A stretch of DNA of 64,000 nucleotides from an uncultured Flammeovirgaceae bacterium (GCA_937883755.1 CAKZYA010000061.1:306121-370120); one strand, 5' to 3'. Numbered from the stretch's first letter, positions 27,196-37,356 are shown. The notes: a model not told the origin generated them from the letters alone. Made by a program: numbers and translations.

Positions 27196-30100
27196 ATGAA
27201 AAAAGAAATTCTACCTATCACCTGTCGCCTCTTCTACTTTGTTGGGCTAATAGGGATTTTATTGTGGCCCTTGGTTTCGCGGGCTGGTTCATCCGGTGCC
27301 TCGGGTCAAAATATTCCCAACGTAAAAGATGTGCGCATTACGTTGTCACTAGAGAATGCCAGCTTAGTGGAAGTATTCAAGGCCATTGAAACCCGGACTT
27401 CCTACCGGTTTTCGTACGACGCTTCCATCCTGGACAAGAACAAGCGAATTACTTTAATCGGGGTAGATCGATCCGTAGCAGACTTTTTAGTGGATGTTTC
27501 CCGCCAGACGAAACTCAAATTCAAACAAGTAAACCGTCGGATTGCGGTTACCCGAGTCTCAAAAAAGGCTGTATTCAAACAGACTCGTGACCCTATCACC
27601 GTAACTGGGCAGGTGAGTTCGTTAACGGATGACGAAACGCTGCCCGGCGTGAATGTAGTTGAGAAGGGAACTACGAACGGAACCATTACGGATGTCGACG
27701 GGAATTACAGCATTGAAGTGGCTGGTCCGGAAGCGATCATAGTATTTAGTAGTGTTGGGTTTATTTCGGAAGAGGTAGTAGTGGGTAATCAGACGGTTGT
27801 TGATATGGTTTTATTCCCTGATATTAAGTCGTTGGAAGAAATTGTGGTGATTGGTTACGGTGAAGTGGAGCGACGGGATCTGACGGGTTCAGTAGGTAGT
27901 CTTGATGCCCAAGAGATTAACGAATTACCCGTAGCGGGGTTTGACGAAGCGATGCAGGGTAAATTAGCGGGTGTCCAGGTAAAGAACTCTAATGCCGCTC
28001 CGGGTGGAGGATTTGACATTTTTGTCCGAGGGGTTGGGTCACTCAATTCGGGATCATTTCCTTTAGTGGTTATTGATGGAATGCCGATTCAGAACGAAAC
28101 TTTTCAGGAAGACAATAACCCATTCAACTTACTGAATCCTAACGATATTGCGTCGATTGAGGTGCTAAAGGATGCTTCGGCGGCAGCCATCTACGGTTCT
28201 CGAGCCGCCAACGGGGTTATCCTGGTAACTACCAAAAGAGGAAAACAAGGGAAATCGGTTATCAACTTTAACGCTTCCTACGGAGTCAGTGAGATCATTA
28301 ATCAGCCTGAGTTTGGCTCCCGCGACCAGTGGGCGCAATTTTATCGCGATAGCCGGTTAAATTCGTACACCCGCTTTGATCCCGGCGCCTATAACCCGGT
28401 GTTGGAAGAAACCTGGGACGTAAACGACGATTTACCCACCCGAAACGGTAACCTCAGTGGTGAGAATACTGGAGGACGAATATTCAGGAACATACAGGGT
28501 GGTTTGGCCTTTCTGGCTTATGATGATACCAATATCTCGGGAATTACCCAGTCCGATATTGACTTTGTGGCGGGGATTGCTAACGGTACCGATCCGATAT
28601 TTAATAATAATGAAGACTGGATCAGCCGGGTTCAGCGGGATCGTAGTTTTCCGGGTCGTCAGGCAAACTATAATCTTTCGGCCAGTGGGGGTTCCGAAAA
28701 CATAAAATATTTAGTGTCAGGAAGTTACTTTGATCAGGAAGGTATTGTCAGAAACACTGGTTTTGAGCGATTTACCCTGAATATTAATCTTGATTTCGAC
28801 GTGAACGATAATATTCGATTGGGAACCAAGATTGCCCCAACGTATCAGGTTTTGAATAATCTCAATGGCCAAAATGTAACGCAAGGAAGGTGGTTTGTCT
28901 CGCCCCTATGGCAAACTTCCCTTTTGATGCCCCCAATTTTAAATGCCTACGATGCTGATGGAAACATCATCCACTACGGAGCTGACTCTGACTTTCGGAT
29001 AAATCAATACGAATACGGGATTACTTTCTTCGGAAATCCTCTCTACTGGTTCGAAGAAACGGATGAGCGGGAAACCTTTCGGTCGTTGGCCAATGTGTGG
29101 GGTGAGGTGAGTTTCCTCAAGGATTTTACCTTCCGTAGTGCCATCCAAACCGACTTCTCGGCTAGCCGAAGAAATCAATTCCGACCGTCCACTTGGGGAT
29201 TCCGATTTGGTGCGCCGGGTCCGCAGAACTTTGCTAACGGTACCGTGAATGGTACTTCTACCCGCGACCAGGGGACGAAGTGGTACTGGGAGAATCTTCT
29301 TACCTACAAAAAGACTGTTGCGGATAACCACAATATTACCACTACCGCAGGATACACTGCCGAAAAAACCGTGTTTAGCGACATCCGCATCCGCAAGGAA
29401 GGATTTTTGTCCGACGATGTTGAACTAATATCAGCGGCTAATATCGTTGAAGATCAATTGAACGATGCTACCGAATCTGCGCTGGAAACCACGTTTATTG
29501 GCATGTTTGGCCGGGTGATTTATGATTGGAACAACCGGTATTATCTGACAGCTAGCTTTCGAAGAGATGGTTCTTCCCGTTTTGGCTCGGAGACGCTGTG
29601 GGGTAATTTTCCTTCGGTAGCAGTGGCTTGGCGCCTTTCCGATGAACCCTTCATGAGTAGCTTTGAATTCTTAGACAATTTGAAGTTTAGGGGTTCCTAC
29701 GGCGTAACTGGTAACAGTGCTATTCCTAATTTCAGGCAGCAGCGAATCATTGGTTTAAACAATTACATCATCAATAATGCTTCAGCCCTGACTTTTGAGG
29801 ATGCTGAGCTATTTGATCCTAGATTGGGGTGGGAGCGCACTGAGGAATTTAATGCTGGAGTAGATATAGGCTTCTTTAATGGTCGGTTAAATGCTACGGT
29901 AGACGTTTACCAGCGCATTACCACGGATATGTTACTCAATGTGCAACTGCCCGATTATACCGGTTACTCGTCTATTCTTCAGAACTTCGGCGAGATGGAA
30001 AACCGGGGCGTAGAAGTTACGATAAACGCTACTCCGGTAACCGGCCCAGTCCTCTGGAACACCAGCGTCAACGTTTCCCATAACCGAAATTTTGCTACCC

Positions 30101-30909
30101 GATTGTTTGATAACGAAAACGAGTTTATTCAGGGTTTCAACGCTAGTGGCTTTAGCCTGACGCGGACGTACGTCGATGGCCCCGTATCGGTATTCTGGGG
30201 CGGAATTTTCGACGGAGCCTTCAACGATTGGGATGAAGTATACAACGAACCTAGTGTGTTCAACTATTTTGGCGGCAGTACTTTTAATATGCGTAATCGA
30301 AATACTCATCCTGGCGATTTAAAAACCCTCGACGTAGACGGCGACGGAGTGCTGACGAACAACGATAGAACCGTAATTGGCAATCCCTGGCCTGATTTCA
30401 ACTGGGGATTCACCAACACCCTCCGCTGGAAAAATATTGATCTCTTCGTTCAGATTGATGGTATTGTAGGAGCGGAAGTTTACAACGTGGTTCGTTTTGA
30501 AAATTACCGGCAAGGCCAGCGGGGGTTTAATATGCCTGCTGAATACCTGAATGACTACTGGGCGCCTGACAATCCGGATGCTCGCTTTCCCATACTTCGC
30601 ACTAATCGTCAGGTCAATAGCGGTTGGGATAACAGTCTGTTGGTGGAAGACGGAGACTATACTGCTCTTAGAACCTTACGTTTGGGTTATACTCTACCGG
30701 AGGCATGGACCGACCGAAATTTCATTGACAAAATGCGACTCTACGTAAATATCCAGAATGCGCTCTACTTCACTGAGTACTCGGGCTACAATCCGGAGGG
30801 CAACAACCGGGGAGATGAAGCTTCGGGCCGAGCTCGCAATTTCGGGGTAGATGGAGGTAACTATCCGCTTTCCCGGGTAATCACATTCGGAGTTGATTTG
30901 ACACTGTAA
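27196..30909 (+). CDS. SusC/RagA TonB-dependent transporter with STN signalling domain
   Basis: 1237 residues with a signal peptide. Order: STN domain at about 45-115 (ITLSLENASLVEVFKAIETR, KNKRITLIGVDRSVADFL); a carboxypeptidase-D-like domain at about 135-205 (LPGVNVVEKGTTNGTITDVDG); the SusC motif 'SLEEIVVIGYGEVERRDLTG'; a plug with IEVLKDASAAAIYGSRAANG; then a 22-strand-type barrel ending 'LSRVITFGVDLTL'. It imports oligosaccharides across the outer membrane with SusD as lid, powered by TonB. The STN domain, absent from the other SusC in this window, signals occupancy to FecR. It is followed by SusD after 9 bp. Confidence 0.95.
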   Translation: MKKEILPITCRLFYFVGLIGILLWPLVSRAGSSGASGQNIPNVKDVRITLSLENASLVEVFKAIETRTSYRFSYDASILDKNKRITLIGVDRSVADFLVDVSRQTKLKFKQVNRRIAVTRVSKKAVFKQTRDPITVTGQVSSLTDDETLPGVNVVEKGTTNGTITDVDGNYSIEVAGPEAIIVFSSVGFISEEVVVGNQTVVDMVLFPDIKSLEEIVVIGYGEVERRDLTGSVGSLDAQEINELPVAGFDEAMQGKLAGVQVKNSNAAPGGGFDIFVRGVGSLNSGSFPLVVIDGMPIQNETFQEDNNPFNLLNPNDIASIEVLKDASAAAIYGSRAANGVILVTTKRGKQGKSVINFNASYGVSEIINQPEFGSRDQWAQFYRDSRLNSYTRFDPGAYNPVLEETWDVNDDLPTRNGNLSGENTGGRIFRNIQGGLAFLAYDDTNISGITQSDIDFVAGIANGTDPIFNNNEDWISRVQRDRSFPGRQANYNLSASGGSENIKYLVSGSYFDQEGIVRNTGFERFTLNINLDFDVNDNIRLGTKIAPTYQVLNNLNGQNVTQGRWFVSPLWQTSLLMPPILNAYDADGNIIHYGADSDFRINQYEYGITFFGNPLYWFEETDERETFRSLANVWGEVSFLKDFTFRSAIQTDFSASRRNQFRPSTWGFRFGAPGPQNFANGTVNGTSTRDQGTKWYWENLLTYKKTVADNHNITTTAGYTAEKTVFSDIRIRKEGFLSDDVELISAANIVEDQLNDATESALETTFIGMFGRVIYDWNNRYYLTASFRRDGSSRFGSETLWGNFPSVAVAWRLSDEPFMSSFEFLDNLKFRGSYGVTGNSAIPNFRQQRIIGLNNYIINNASALTFEDAELFDPRLGWERTEEFNAGVDIGFFNGRLNATVDVYQRITTDMLLNVQLPDYTGYSSILQNFGEMENRGVEVTINATPVTGPVLWNTSVNVSHNRNFATRLFDNENEFIQGFNASGFSLTRTYVDGPVSVFWGGIFDGAFNDWDEVYNEPSVFNYFGGSTFNMRNRNTHPGDLKTLDVDGDGVLTNNDRTVIGNPWPDFNWGFTNTLRWKNIDLFVQIDGIVGAEVYNVVRFENYRQGQRGFNMPAEYLNDYWAPDNPDARFPILRTNRQVNSGWDNSLLVEDGDYTALRTLRLGYTLPEAWTDRNFIDKMRLYVNIQNALYFTEYSGYNPEGNNRGDEASGRARNFGVDGGNYPLSRVITFGVDLTL

Positions 30910-30918
30910 ATCCTAAAG

Positions 30919-32379
30919 ATGAGCATAATGAAAACGTTATTATATATAGTATTTACATTTTCTCTAGCCGTAGTATTTTGGGGTTGTCAAGATGATTTTC
31001 TGACCGACGCGGCTCAACCTTTAGACCGATTTGGGGGAAATGATTTTTACGATTCACCGGATAAAATTCAGAGTGGTGTTAATGCTATTTACTTCGAGTT
31101 ATATGATCTGTACGCCCGGCCCAACTTGCTGTTCGCTTATGTCAATATCAGCGATAATGGAGCGCAAGACAACACCGAAACCGATGTGACCAACACCTTT
31201 GGAAAACGGTTGGTCGATGGCGACGTAGCGAATGCCTCTAATAACATTTGGCAGATTAGCTACAAAATCATCTCTAAAAGCAACATTATTGAAGATGCAA
31301 TTGAGACAGGTTTTCCCGATTTTCAGGGTGATCCCGCATTGAGCCGGAGTATGGGGGAAGCCCGCTTTATGCGAGCCTATGCCTATCTAACACTGGTTAC
31401 CATATTTGGTGATGTGCCGCTGCTGCTCGATCAGCCCGTGACCATAGAGGAGGCGAGCGCGCTTACCCGTAATCCGGTAAGCAGTGTTTGGGAACAAGCG
31501 ATCATTCCTGACCTGGAGTACGCGGCGGAAAATTGCTGGGTAAAAAGCCAACTGGTAACAGAAGGGTTGTTGGGAAGCGCTCCCCAAGCAGCCGCCAAGC
31601 TGGCATTAGCCGAAGCCTATCTATTTAACGACCGTCCGGGCGAAGCCGAAGCTGTCCTTGAGGAAGTGGTCGCTTCCGGAGAATACTCTCTGCTGCCCGA
31701 TTTTAGTGCGTTGTGGGGAGGTAACGATAATAATGCGGAATCAATTTTTGAGATTCAGTTTAACTTCGGGGAAACCGGTCGGGCCAACGACTATACCCGA
31801 CTGTTACCGTTTGAATTGCAGGGAATCGGCGGATTTCAGTTTACTACCCAGATCAGTGTGCCAACGGATGATTTAGTAAATGCTATGGAGGGTGATACTC
31901 GTTTCCTGGCTACCCTAGATACCGGGCTTTACGATATAGATAGCATCTTCGTTGAGGCCAATCACTGGCGCAAATACACTGATTTTTCTATTGGGGCCGG
32001 AGCCATTGAGAACGACTGGAATATCAACCTAATGCGCTACGCCGATGTGCTTCACTTGCTGGCTGAAGCCGAAATCCGACAGGATAAAGTGGCTGAGGGG
32101 ATGGCTCATGTGAACGAAACTCGAGCCCGAGCAAGTATGCCGCTATTCAGCGCAAGTGTTTCTCAAAGCGAAGCTCTGGATTTATATCTGGAAGAACGGC
32201 GGCTGGAATTTGCGGGTGAAATGAAGCGGTGGCGGGACTTGCTACGCACCGAAAAAACGGTAGAAGTCATTGAGGAGTTCTTGGGTACATCAATTCCTGA
32301 ATCTCAGTTACTATGGCCAATACCGGAGGGTGAGATTGAAGCCAACCCCGATGGTATTTTTCAAAACCCTGGTTATTAA
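30919..32379 (+). CDS. SusD/RagB surface glycan-binding lipoprotein
   Basis: 486 residues with a lipoprotein signal: VFTFSLAVVFWGCQDDFLT, lipobox cysteine at about 23. The SusD fold is shown by 'SPDKIQSGVNAIYFELYDL', 'GEARFMRAYAYLTLVTIFGD' with 'PLLL' following, LADAE-type 'VLHLLAEAEIRQDK', 'YLEERRLEFAGEMKRWRDLL' and the end 'LLWPIPEGEIEANPDGIFQN'. It caps the SusC barrel just upstream and selects the glycan. ATG at 30928 is an alternative start. Genes are tightly linked (9 bp from SusC and 20 bp to the next). Confidence 0.94.
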   Translation: MSIMKTLLYIVFTFSLAVVFWGCQDDFLTDAAQPLDRFGGNDFYDSPDKIQSGVNAIYFELYDLYARPNLLFAYVNISDNGAQDNTETDVTNTFGKRLVDGDVANASNNIWQISYKIISKSNIIEDAIETGFPDFQGDPALSRSMGEARFMRAYAYLTLVTIFGDVPLLLDQPVTIEEASALTRNPVSSVWEQAIIPDLEYAAENCWVKSQLVTEGLLGSAPQAAAKLALAEAYLFNDRPGEAEAVLEEVVASGEYSLLPDFSALWGGNDNNAESIFEIQFNFGETGRANDYTRLLPFELQGIGGFQFTTQISVPTDDLVNAMEGDTRFLATLDTGLYDIDSIFVEANHWRKYTDFSIGAGAIENDWNINLMRYADVLHLLAEAEIRQDKVAEGMAHVNETRARASMPLFSASVSQSEALDLYLEERRLEFAGEMKRWRDLLRTEKTVEVIEEFLGTSIPESQLLWPIPEGEIEANPDGIFQNPGY

Positions 32380-32399
32380 GCACTAAAATTGATAAGACA

Positions 32400-32876
32400 A
32401 TGAAAAATTTTGCCATAAAATATTTAACAGCCTTTTTGCTCATCTCTGGTGGACTCCTATCGTGTAAAGAGTTTGAGACCCCAGTACCTACTGTTTCCAA
32501 TTTTACCATCTGGGAGTTGACTACGGACGATAACGGAAGCGTTGTCCGGGGAAATCCGGTGACCACGGTTTCGGTGGGAGAAGCAGTAGAGGTTGAGGTG
32601 GTAGGAAATGCTGATATAGCCACGCTTTGGCCAGGAGACTTTACCTATCGTCCTTGGGAAAGCGACAGTATTCTTGATAGTCGTCTCTACGAGCATTATG
32701 GCCAATTGGGGGCCCAGGGAATGAGAATGAACCCTACCCAGGATGGCTTTGTACTACAATACTTTTGGCCAGAAACTGGTACCTACGATATTGTGTTAGT
32801 GCTCACTTCTCACGGTATCGATGGGCCTACTTTCGAGCAACGGGAATTTGACTTTACAGTAGATGTGGTTGAGTAG
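32400..32876 (+). CDS. Small surface lipoprotein of the first PUL, possible glycan-binding protein
   Basis: 158 residues with a lipoprotein signal (YLTAFLLISGGLLSCKEFE). The mature part is beta-rich, like an Ig/PKD module: 'VSVGEAVEVEVVGNADIATL' then 'WPGDFTYRPW', and a final strand pair GTYDIVLVLTSHGIDG and EFDFTVDVVE. No family is recognised with certainty. Its place directly after SusD matches SusE/SusF-type or PKD-like surface glycan-binding proteins. It should be anchored on the outer membrane surface. Function beyond glycan binding is not predictable. Confidence 0.7.
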   Translation: MKNFAIKYLTAFLLISGGLLSCKEFETPVPTVSNFTIWELTTDDNGSVVRGNPVTTVSVGEAVEVEVVGNADIATLWPGDFTYRPWESDSILDSRLYEHYGQLGAQGMRMNPTQDGFVLQYFWPETGTYDIVLVLTSHGIDGPTFEQREFDFTVDVVE

Positions 32877-33094
32877 CCTTTTTCTATCACTCCGTCCTAC
32901 GACCTGGATTTAACAGAGCGATACTGGAAATATGGCCTTCTTAAGAAAGATACTTAGTATTAGGAAGAGTTAAGATGAGTAATTGTCAGCTTGTAACTTT
33001 CAAATATCAGAAAACACATTTGCGTAAATATCTTGATCAGTAGCATTAAAGGAACTTGATAAAAGAGTCAACAGCACTCAACGAACAACAATAC

Positions 33095-34645
33095 ATGCAA
33101 TTCAATTTTAGCTCTCTGAGAATTAGCCTAACTATTTTAGCAGCATTATTTTGGATAGGAGTAGAAGCACAGTCGCCCAATGACCCTAAGCCCAATGTTA
33201 TCTATATACTGGTAGATGATTTAGGGTATGGTGATGTAAATTTTAACCTCCCCGATATAGCCGAGTTTAAAAATCCTTATGTCCAGACCCCTAGTTTAGC
33301 TAAGTTAGCAGAAGAGAGCTTGGTGTTTCGGCATCACTATGCCGCCGCTCCGGTTTGCTCACCTTCCCGGGCGGGGTTATTAACCGGCAGAACTCCTACC
33401 CGACACAACATCAACTTATATATTCGGGATACAAAGGACGATGATCAGATTTTTTTGCCAGGTAAAGAAGTTACTATTGCTGAAGTACTCCAGTCAGCCG
33501 GTTATGAAACTGCAATCTTTGGGAAGTGGCATCTCAATGGTGCTGATTGGGAAAACCAGGATAACTGGACCGGATGGACCGGTTCGTTTCCGAATCAACA
33601 GGGCTTTTCTGCAGGAATGGTTAGTAAGGAGAATCCGCACTTCACAAGACTACTAAAAACTAATACGCAACGCCACCCTGGTGACTTCTTCACTGTAACC
33701 GGTCAGCCGCTAGGACCCATCAAAGGATATACCAGCGACATCATTACTAATTCGGCAGTTGCTTGGATGCGGGACCAGCGGGATTCTTCGCGCCCCTTCT
33801 TTTTGTATTTACCCTACGATGCCGTCCATATTCGTGTAGAAGCCTCTGACCAGTTTGAGGCAATGTACGGTACCGGCAACGCTCGTAAAGATGCCTACTA
33901 CGGAAATATCACGCATCTGGATGCTGCCATTGGTAATTTGCTTAAGGCGTTAGATTCTCTTGATCTAACCAAAAACACCATTATTTTCTTTTCTAGTGAT
34001 AACGGTCCCGACGTACTACGAAGGTGGGAAGCTACCTACTACTGTTACGGAACATCGTATCCTTTATATGGTCAAAAGTATCAGCTTTACGAGGGAGGCA
34101 CCCGGGTACCGGGTATGGTTCGCTGGCCTGGTGTCGTAGATTCCGGCATTTCAGATGAACCGAATAGCACTCTAGATATTTTACCTACCCTATGCGAACT
34201 CGTAGATGTTCCCTTACCTAGTAATCGTTCCCTGGACGGAGTGAGCATCCTAAATCATTTAACCGAAAATGAAAAAATAAAACGTGAACAACCACTGTAC
34301 TGGCAGTTTGAAAGCCCAAGTGAATACGAAATGATCGGAGAAGGATATGATCGCCGTTTAGACGGTAGCCTTCGCAAACCCAACGGTCCACGTCCGGTGG
34401 TAGCCATCCGAGAAGGAAATTATGTGTTACGAGGATGGCAGACTGAGAAATTTACTATTCCAACGGAATTCACTTTAGTAGATGTGGTAAATGACCCCGA
34501 AGAGCAACAGGAACTATCTAAAGTGAAACCCGATATATACCAACGACTGAAACAAAAGCTGATCGATAAATACCAGGAAGTGAATACCGAAAGATTAAAA
34601 ACTGCTTCTGACGTTGAGCAGAAAGTCTCTCAGCTTCCGGAGTAG
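33095..34645 (+). CDS. S1-family sulfatase
   Basis: About 516 residues; ATG at 33095 gives a clean signal peptide (LRISLTILAALFWIGVEAQ). A TTG at 33056 would add 13 residues. The type I sulfatase signature is intact: 'APVCSPSRAGLLTGRTPTRH', where cysteine is converted to formylglycine and CxPxR is the maturation motif. Metal ligands are in 'NVIYILVDDLGYGD' near the start and 'TIIFFSSDNGPD' in the middle. KWHLNG is the canonical GKWH strand. It removes sulfate esters from the glycan imported by the first PUL, in the periplasm. Nothing is disrupted. Confidence 0.9.
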   Translation: MQFNFSSLRISLTILAALFWIGVEAQSPNDPKPNVIYILVDDLGYGDVNFNLPDIAEFKNPYVQTPSLAKLAEESLVFRHHYAAAPVCSPSRAGLLTGRTPTRHNINLYIRDTKDDDQIFLPGKEVTIAEVLQSAGYETAIFGKWHLNGADWENQDNWTGWTGSFPNQQGFSAGMVSKENPHFTRLLKTNTQRHPGDFFTVTGQPLGPIKGYTSDIITNSAVAWMRDQRDSSRPFFLYLPYDAVHIRVEASDQFEAMYGTGNARKDAYYGNITHLDAAIGNLLKALDSLDLTKNTIIFFSSDNGPDVLRRWEATYYCYGTSYPLYGQKYQLYEGGTRVPGMVRWPGVVDSGISDEPNSTLDILPTLCELVDVPLPSNRSLDGVSILNHLTENEKIKREQPLYWQFESPSEYEMIGEGYDRRLDGSLRKPNGPRPVVAIREGNYVLRGWQTEKFTIPTEFTLVDVVNDPEEQQELSKVKPDIYQRLKQKLIDKYQEVNTERLKTASDVEQKVSQLPE

Positions 34646-34715
34646 TGTTTCTGTTTCGTGATCTAAGTAGTGAATGATACAATCCACGTGATCTACTTTA
34701 ATCTTATCATAGGCT

Positions 34716-36035
34716 TTAGTGCTTCCACCAGCTTTCTATTTTTTCTCTAAGTTCATTGACGATTTCGGGTCTTGTTGCGGCCAGATTTTCATTTTCATAG
34801 GGGTCGTCTTTGAGATTGAATAACTCAACTTGTTGGTTCGCTTGGTTCGGAATAATTAGCTTATACGGTAGATTAATAGCAATACGGTGAAGTAAACTTG
34901 AATCTATAGTGGAGAAATCGTGGGCGTAGTTTTCGGCGAAGATTACGTCCCGGCTACGAAGCTCATCAGTATTGAGTAAGTTAATACCCGGCATTTGCCC
35001 AGGAGCTTCAATGCCACAGGCTGCTAAGATGGTGGTAGCAATATCAATACTACTTACCGCTACTGATGTATTCATTTCTGGTTCAATAGTTTCCAACCAC
35101 CTGAACATTATCGGAGTGCGAATACCTCCTTCGTAGGGCGCTCTTTTTGAGCGGGGTGCATATTTATTGGGCCTTTCGGGGTCTTGTATCCAGCCGTTAT
35201 CGGTAACATACACAAACAATGTGTTCTCGCTCAAACCCAGACGATCAACATAGTCCATTAGCTGTCCGCAGGTAACATCAAACCATTCGCACATAGCCCA
35301 GTAGTTGGCTACCGCCTTAGTGGGTGCTACTTTTAAGTATTTTTCTCTCAGACTATCCGGTGGATTATGAGGGGCATGAGGTAAGAATGGTGCATACCAG
35401 ACAAAGAAGGGACTGTTCTGGGCTTGGGCACTATCCATAAAGCTATAAACTTCATTCATACCTTTCCGACCAATAGCTAATCCCTCATCGCCGTGACGTC
35501 CTCCGCGAGTGGGATCTCCGTGCGTCATCCCTTGATCAAACCCGCCGTTCCGGTAGTTTCCAAGCCACCATTTTCCCACTTGAAGCGAAGTATACCCTTC
35601 TGACTTCAGAAGATCGGCAATAGTACTTAGCTGGGTAAAATCTGAAAGGTATTTTTGATACTCCTCCATCCGTTCTACTAACCAATCCGAACTATAATTT
35701 TTATGCGCAGAAGTAAAAACCGGATCATTCCCTAGTATTCCGTGCTGAGAAGGATATAAGCCAGTAATGATAGATGCTAGTGAAGGGCTACACAGAGGGG
35801 CGGTGCTATAACCATACGTAAATGTTACCCCTTCGGAAGCCAACTGATCCAAACGGGGCGTTTCAATATGCTCATGACCCATGAAGCCATAGTCAGTCCA
35901 GTTCTGGTCATCGGAAATGATCAATACAATATTGGGTGGCTGCCGAATCTGCGATGCTTCTTTTCTACTATCGGTACAGGCTATTCCAATATAGAGAACA
36001 GGAACAAGAATGATCAATACTACGCTAATTTTCAT
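34716..36035 (-). CDS. Sulfatase-family lipoprotein with degenerate maturation motif (CSPSL)
   Basis: About 439 residues; ATG at 36035 gives a lipoprotein signal (VVLIILVPVLYIGIACTDS). ATG at 36089 would put 18 residues in front of it. The fold is that of S1 sulfatases: 'NIVLIISDDQNWTDYGFMGH', GKWWLGNYRNGG, 'NTLFVYVTDNGWIQD'. The signature reads LCSPSLASIITGLYPSQHG: the arginine of CxPxR is leucine (codon CTA on the minus strand). Arginine is needed both for formylglycine-generating enzyme recognition and for the active site, so it may be inactive or have another role. 'GKWH' is also changed to GKWW. It is convergent with the preceding intact sulfatase gene. Confidence 0.85.
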   Translation of the reverse strand: MKISVVLIILVPVLYIGIACTDSRKEASQIRQPPNIVLIISDDQNWTDYGFMGHEHIETPRLDQLASEGVTFTYGYSTAPLCSPSLASIITGLYPSQHGILGNDPVFTSAHKNYSSDWLVERMEEYQKYLSDFTQLSTIADLLKSEGYTSLQVGKWWLGNYRNGGFDQGMTHGDPTRGGRHGDEGLAIGRKGMNEVYSFMDSAQAQNSPFFVWYAPFLPHAPHNPPDSLREKYLKVAPTKAVANYWAMCEWFDVTCGQLMDYVDRLGLSENTLFVYVTDNGWIQDPERPNKYAPRSKRAPYEGGIRTPIMFRWLETIEPEMNTSVAVSSIDIATTILAACGIEAPGQMPGINLLNTDELRSRDVIFAENYAHDFSTIDSSLLHRIAINLPYKLIIPNQANQQVELFNLKDDPYENENLAATRPEIVNELREKIESWWKH

Positions 36036-36335
36036 AATCCGGAGGTTAAGTATTCTATATTCATCTTCTTGAATGTCTTTACGCAGCAAGATAATGCTTA
36101 CCTGCCTAAAGTCGCGTACTATGAGTTTAAGAAGTCAGTGGTTTTATATGCGCCATGTTAGCCACGAAAAACTTTAGAATACATTTTACTTATTGTTTAG
36201 CTATTTTGCTAATAATCTTATTTAGGTATAGGGTAAACGCGTCAAAATTTTCAAATGGCTTTTCTAGCTAATGAAGCCTATTTTTAATCTACACACTAAA
36301 AAGAGAGTTAGCTATAAAAGTGCCTATACTCTCTA
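36036..36335. other. Intergenic region upstream of the sulfatase-like gene
   Basis: AT-rich region carrying the promoter of the minus-strand sulfatase-like gene. A plus-strand open stretch near 36070-36161 ('VFTQQDNAYLPKVAYYEFKK') has no start and no recognised homology. Nothing else seen. Confidence 0.35.
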
Positions 36336-37165
36336 AAATCAGTATATCCCGATTTTGATGTGTTTGCCCTAGTGAACCAACACGGAGTTCTTTATAAGAC
36401 AGAAGTTACTGATCAAAAGAGTGGTCAGAAGACTTTTGGGTTATAGCACAGTCTGCAAGTGGGTAATTTTGATCAGGACGGTGATACGGACATTATTGCG
36501 GGTAATTTAGTGCTAAATACGAAGTTGCGAAAACCTGGTGGAAGCGGGAAATCCGTATGTAGGTTAAGGATTTTGATGATAACGGAAGTGTAGAGTAGAT
36601 ACTTTGTTACCGTCGGGACGAGAAATGGTTTCCAATTCTTAGCCGATATGAGTTAGGTATGGTATTACCAGGAATAATTAAAAAACGGTTTAGTAGTTAC
36701 GAGGCCTATGCCGGAAAAGGCATAGAGGAGATATTTACTTCTGATGAACTGAAAGGAGCTTCCGTAAGAAAAGCAAATCTACTGGCCTCAGTGTACCTTG
36801 AAAATTAAGGTAACCACACCTTCAATATTTCACCGTTACCACTAACTGCCGAGTTTGCACCGGTTTATGCTATGCAGGTGGGGGATGCTAATCAAGATCA
36901 TTATTTAGATGTGCTAGGTGGGGAAATCTATACGGGGTCAGTACCTATCAGGCTCACTACAATGCCAGAATGGGTTTTTACTACTTGGTGAGGGGAATGG
37001 TAAGTTTCATGCTGCTACCCCTGCTGAGTTTGGAGTTATGGTGGAAGGAGAGGTGAGAAAAATACTATGAATTTGGAGTTTTTACTAATGATGCTTAGCA
37101 ACTTTTGACACCCTGCTTCTGGCTGCCAAGAAAGATGATTGATTTAGACTTTATCCCAATCGAGA
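36336..37165 (+). pseudogene. FG-GAP/UnbV-type repeat protein, C-terminal pseudogene
   Basis: The plus strand encodes fragments typical of the C-terminal third of FG-GAP/ASPIC-type proteins: VGNFDQDGDTDIIAGN, 'FDDNGSVE', 'PILSRYELGMVLPGIIKKRF', 'YAGKGIEEIFTSDELKGAS', 'LPLTAEFAPVYAMQVGDANQ', 'GFLLLGEGNGKF', FGVMVEGEVRKI and LLLAAKKDD. They are spread over more than one frame with several stops, for example TAG in the VE*IL and EN*GN contexts and a TAG where GWWN is expected (FGL*HSL). It corresponds to about 275 residues. The N-terminal part is missing. The intact FG-GAP gene at 44126 is a distant relative, not the source. Confidence 0.85.
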
Positions 37166-37210
37166 GAAAAAGTGTAAACATTTGATAATCAACCTTTTTC
37201 GTATAATTCA

Positions 37211-37258
37211 GTGAACCGCACCAAATATGAAAATGGTTTACCGAATAGTTCATCTATT
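37211..37258 (+). repeat. Degenerate dispersed repeat, first-half copy
   Basis: Begins GTGAACCGCACCAAATATGA and ends with GGTTTACCGAATAGTTCATC. It matches the first half of the copy at 8588 at about 35 of 44 positions by eye. The 13-bp core ACCGAATAGTTCA at 37240-37252 recurs exactly at 37434-37446. Confidence 0.5.
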
Positions 37259-37297
37259 TTGTAATAAGAATTGGGGTTAAATGAATGATTTGGAGAT

Positions 37298-37327
37298 AAA
37301 AAAACGCTCTAAACCTATCATTTAGAG
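37298..37327 (-). terminator. Rho-independent-type terminator, minus strand
   Basis: On the minus strand a 7-bp stem (CTCTAAA / TTTAGAG at 37307-37313 and 37321-37327, 7-nt loop) is followed after CG by seven T residues (A-run at 37298-37304 on the plus strand). It lies about 30 bp downstream of a tRNA-Pro-like 3' end on the same strand, so it may be that tRNA's original terminator. Confidence 0.5.
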
Positions 37328-37356
37328 AGTTGTATGCCATTTTAGTTGCAAAGTTC

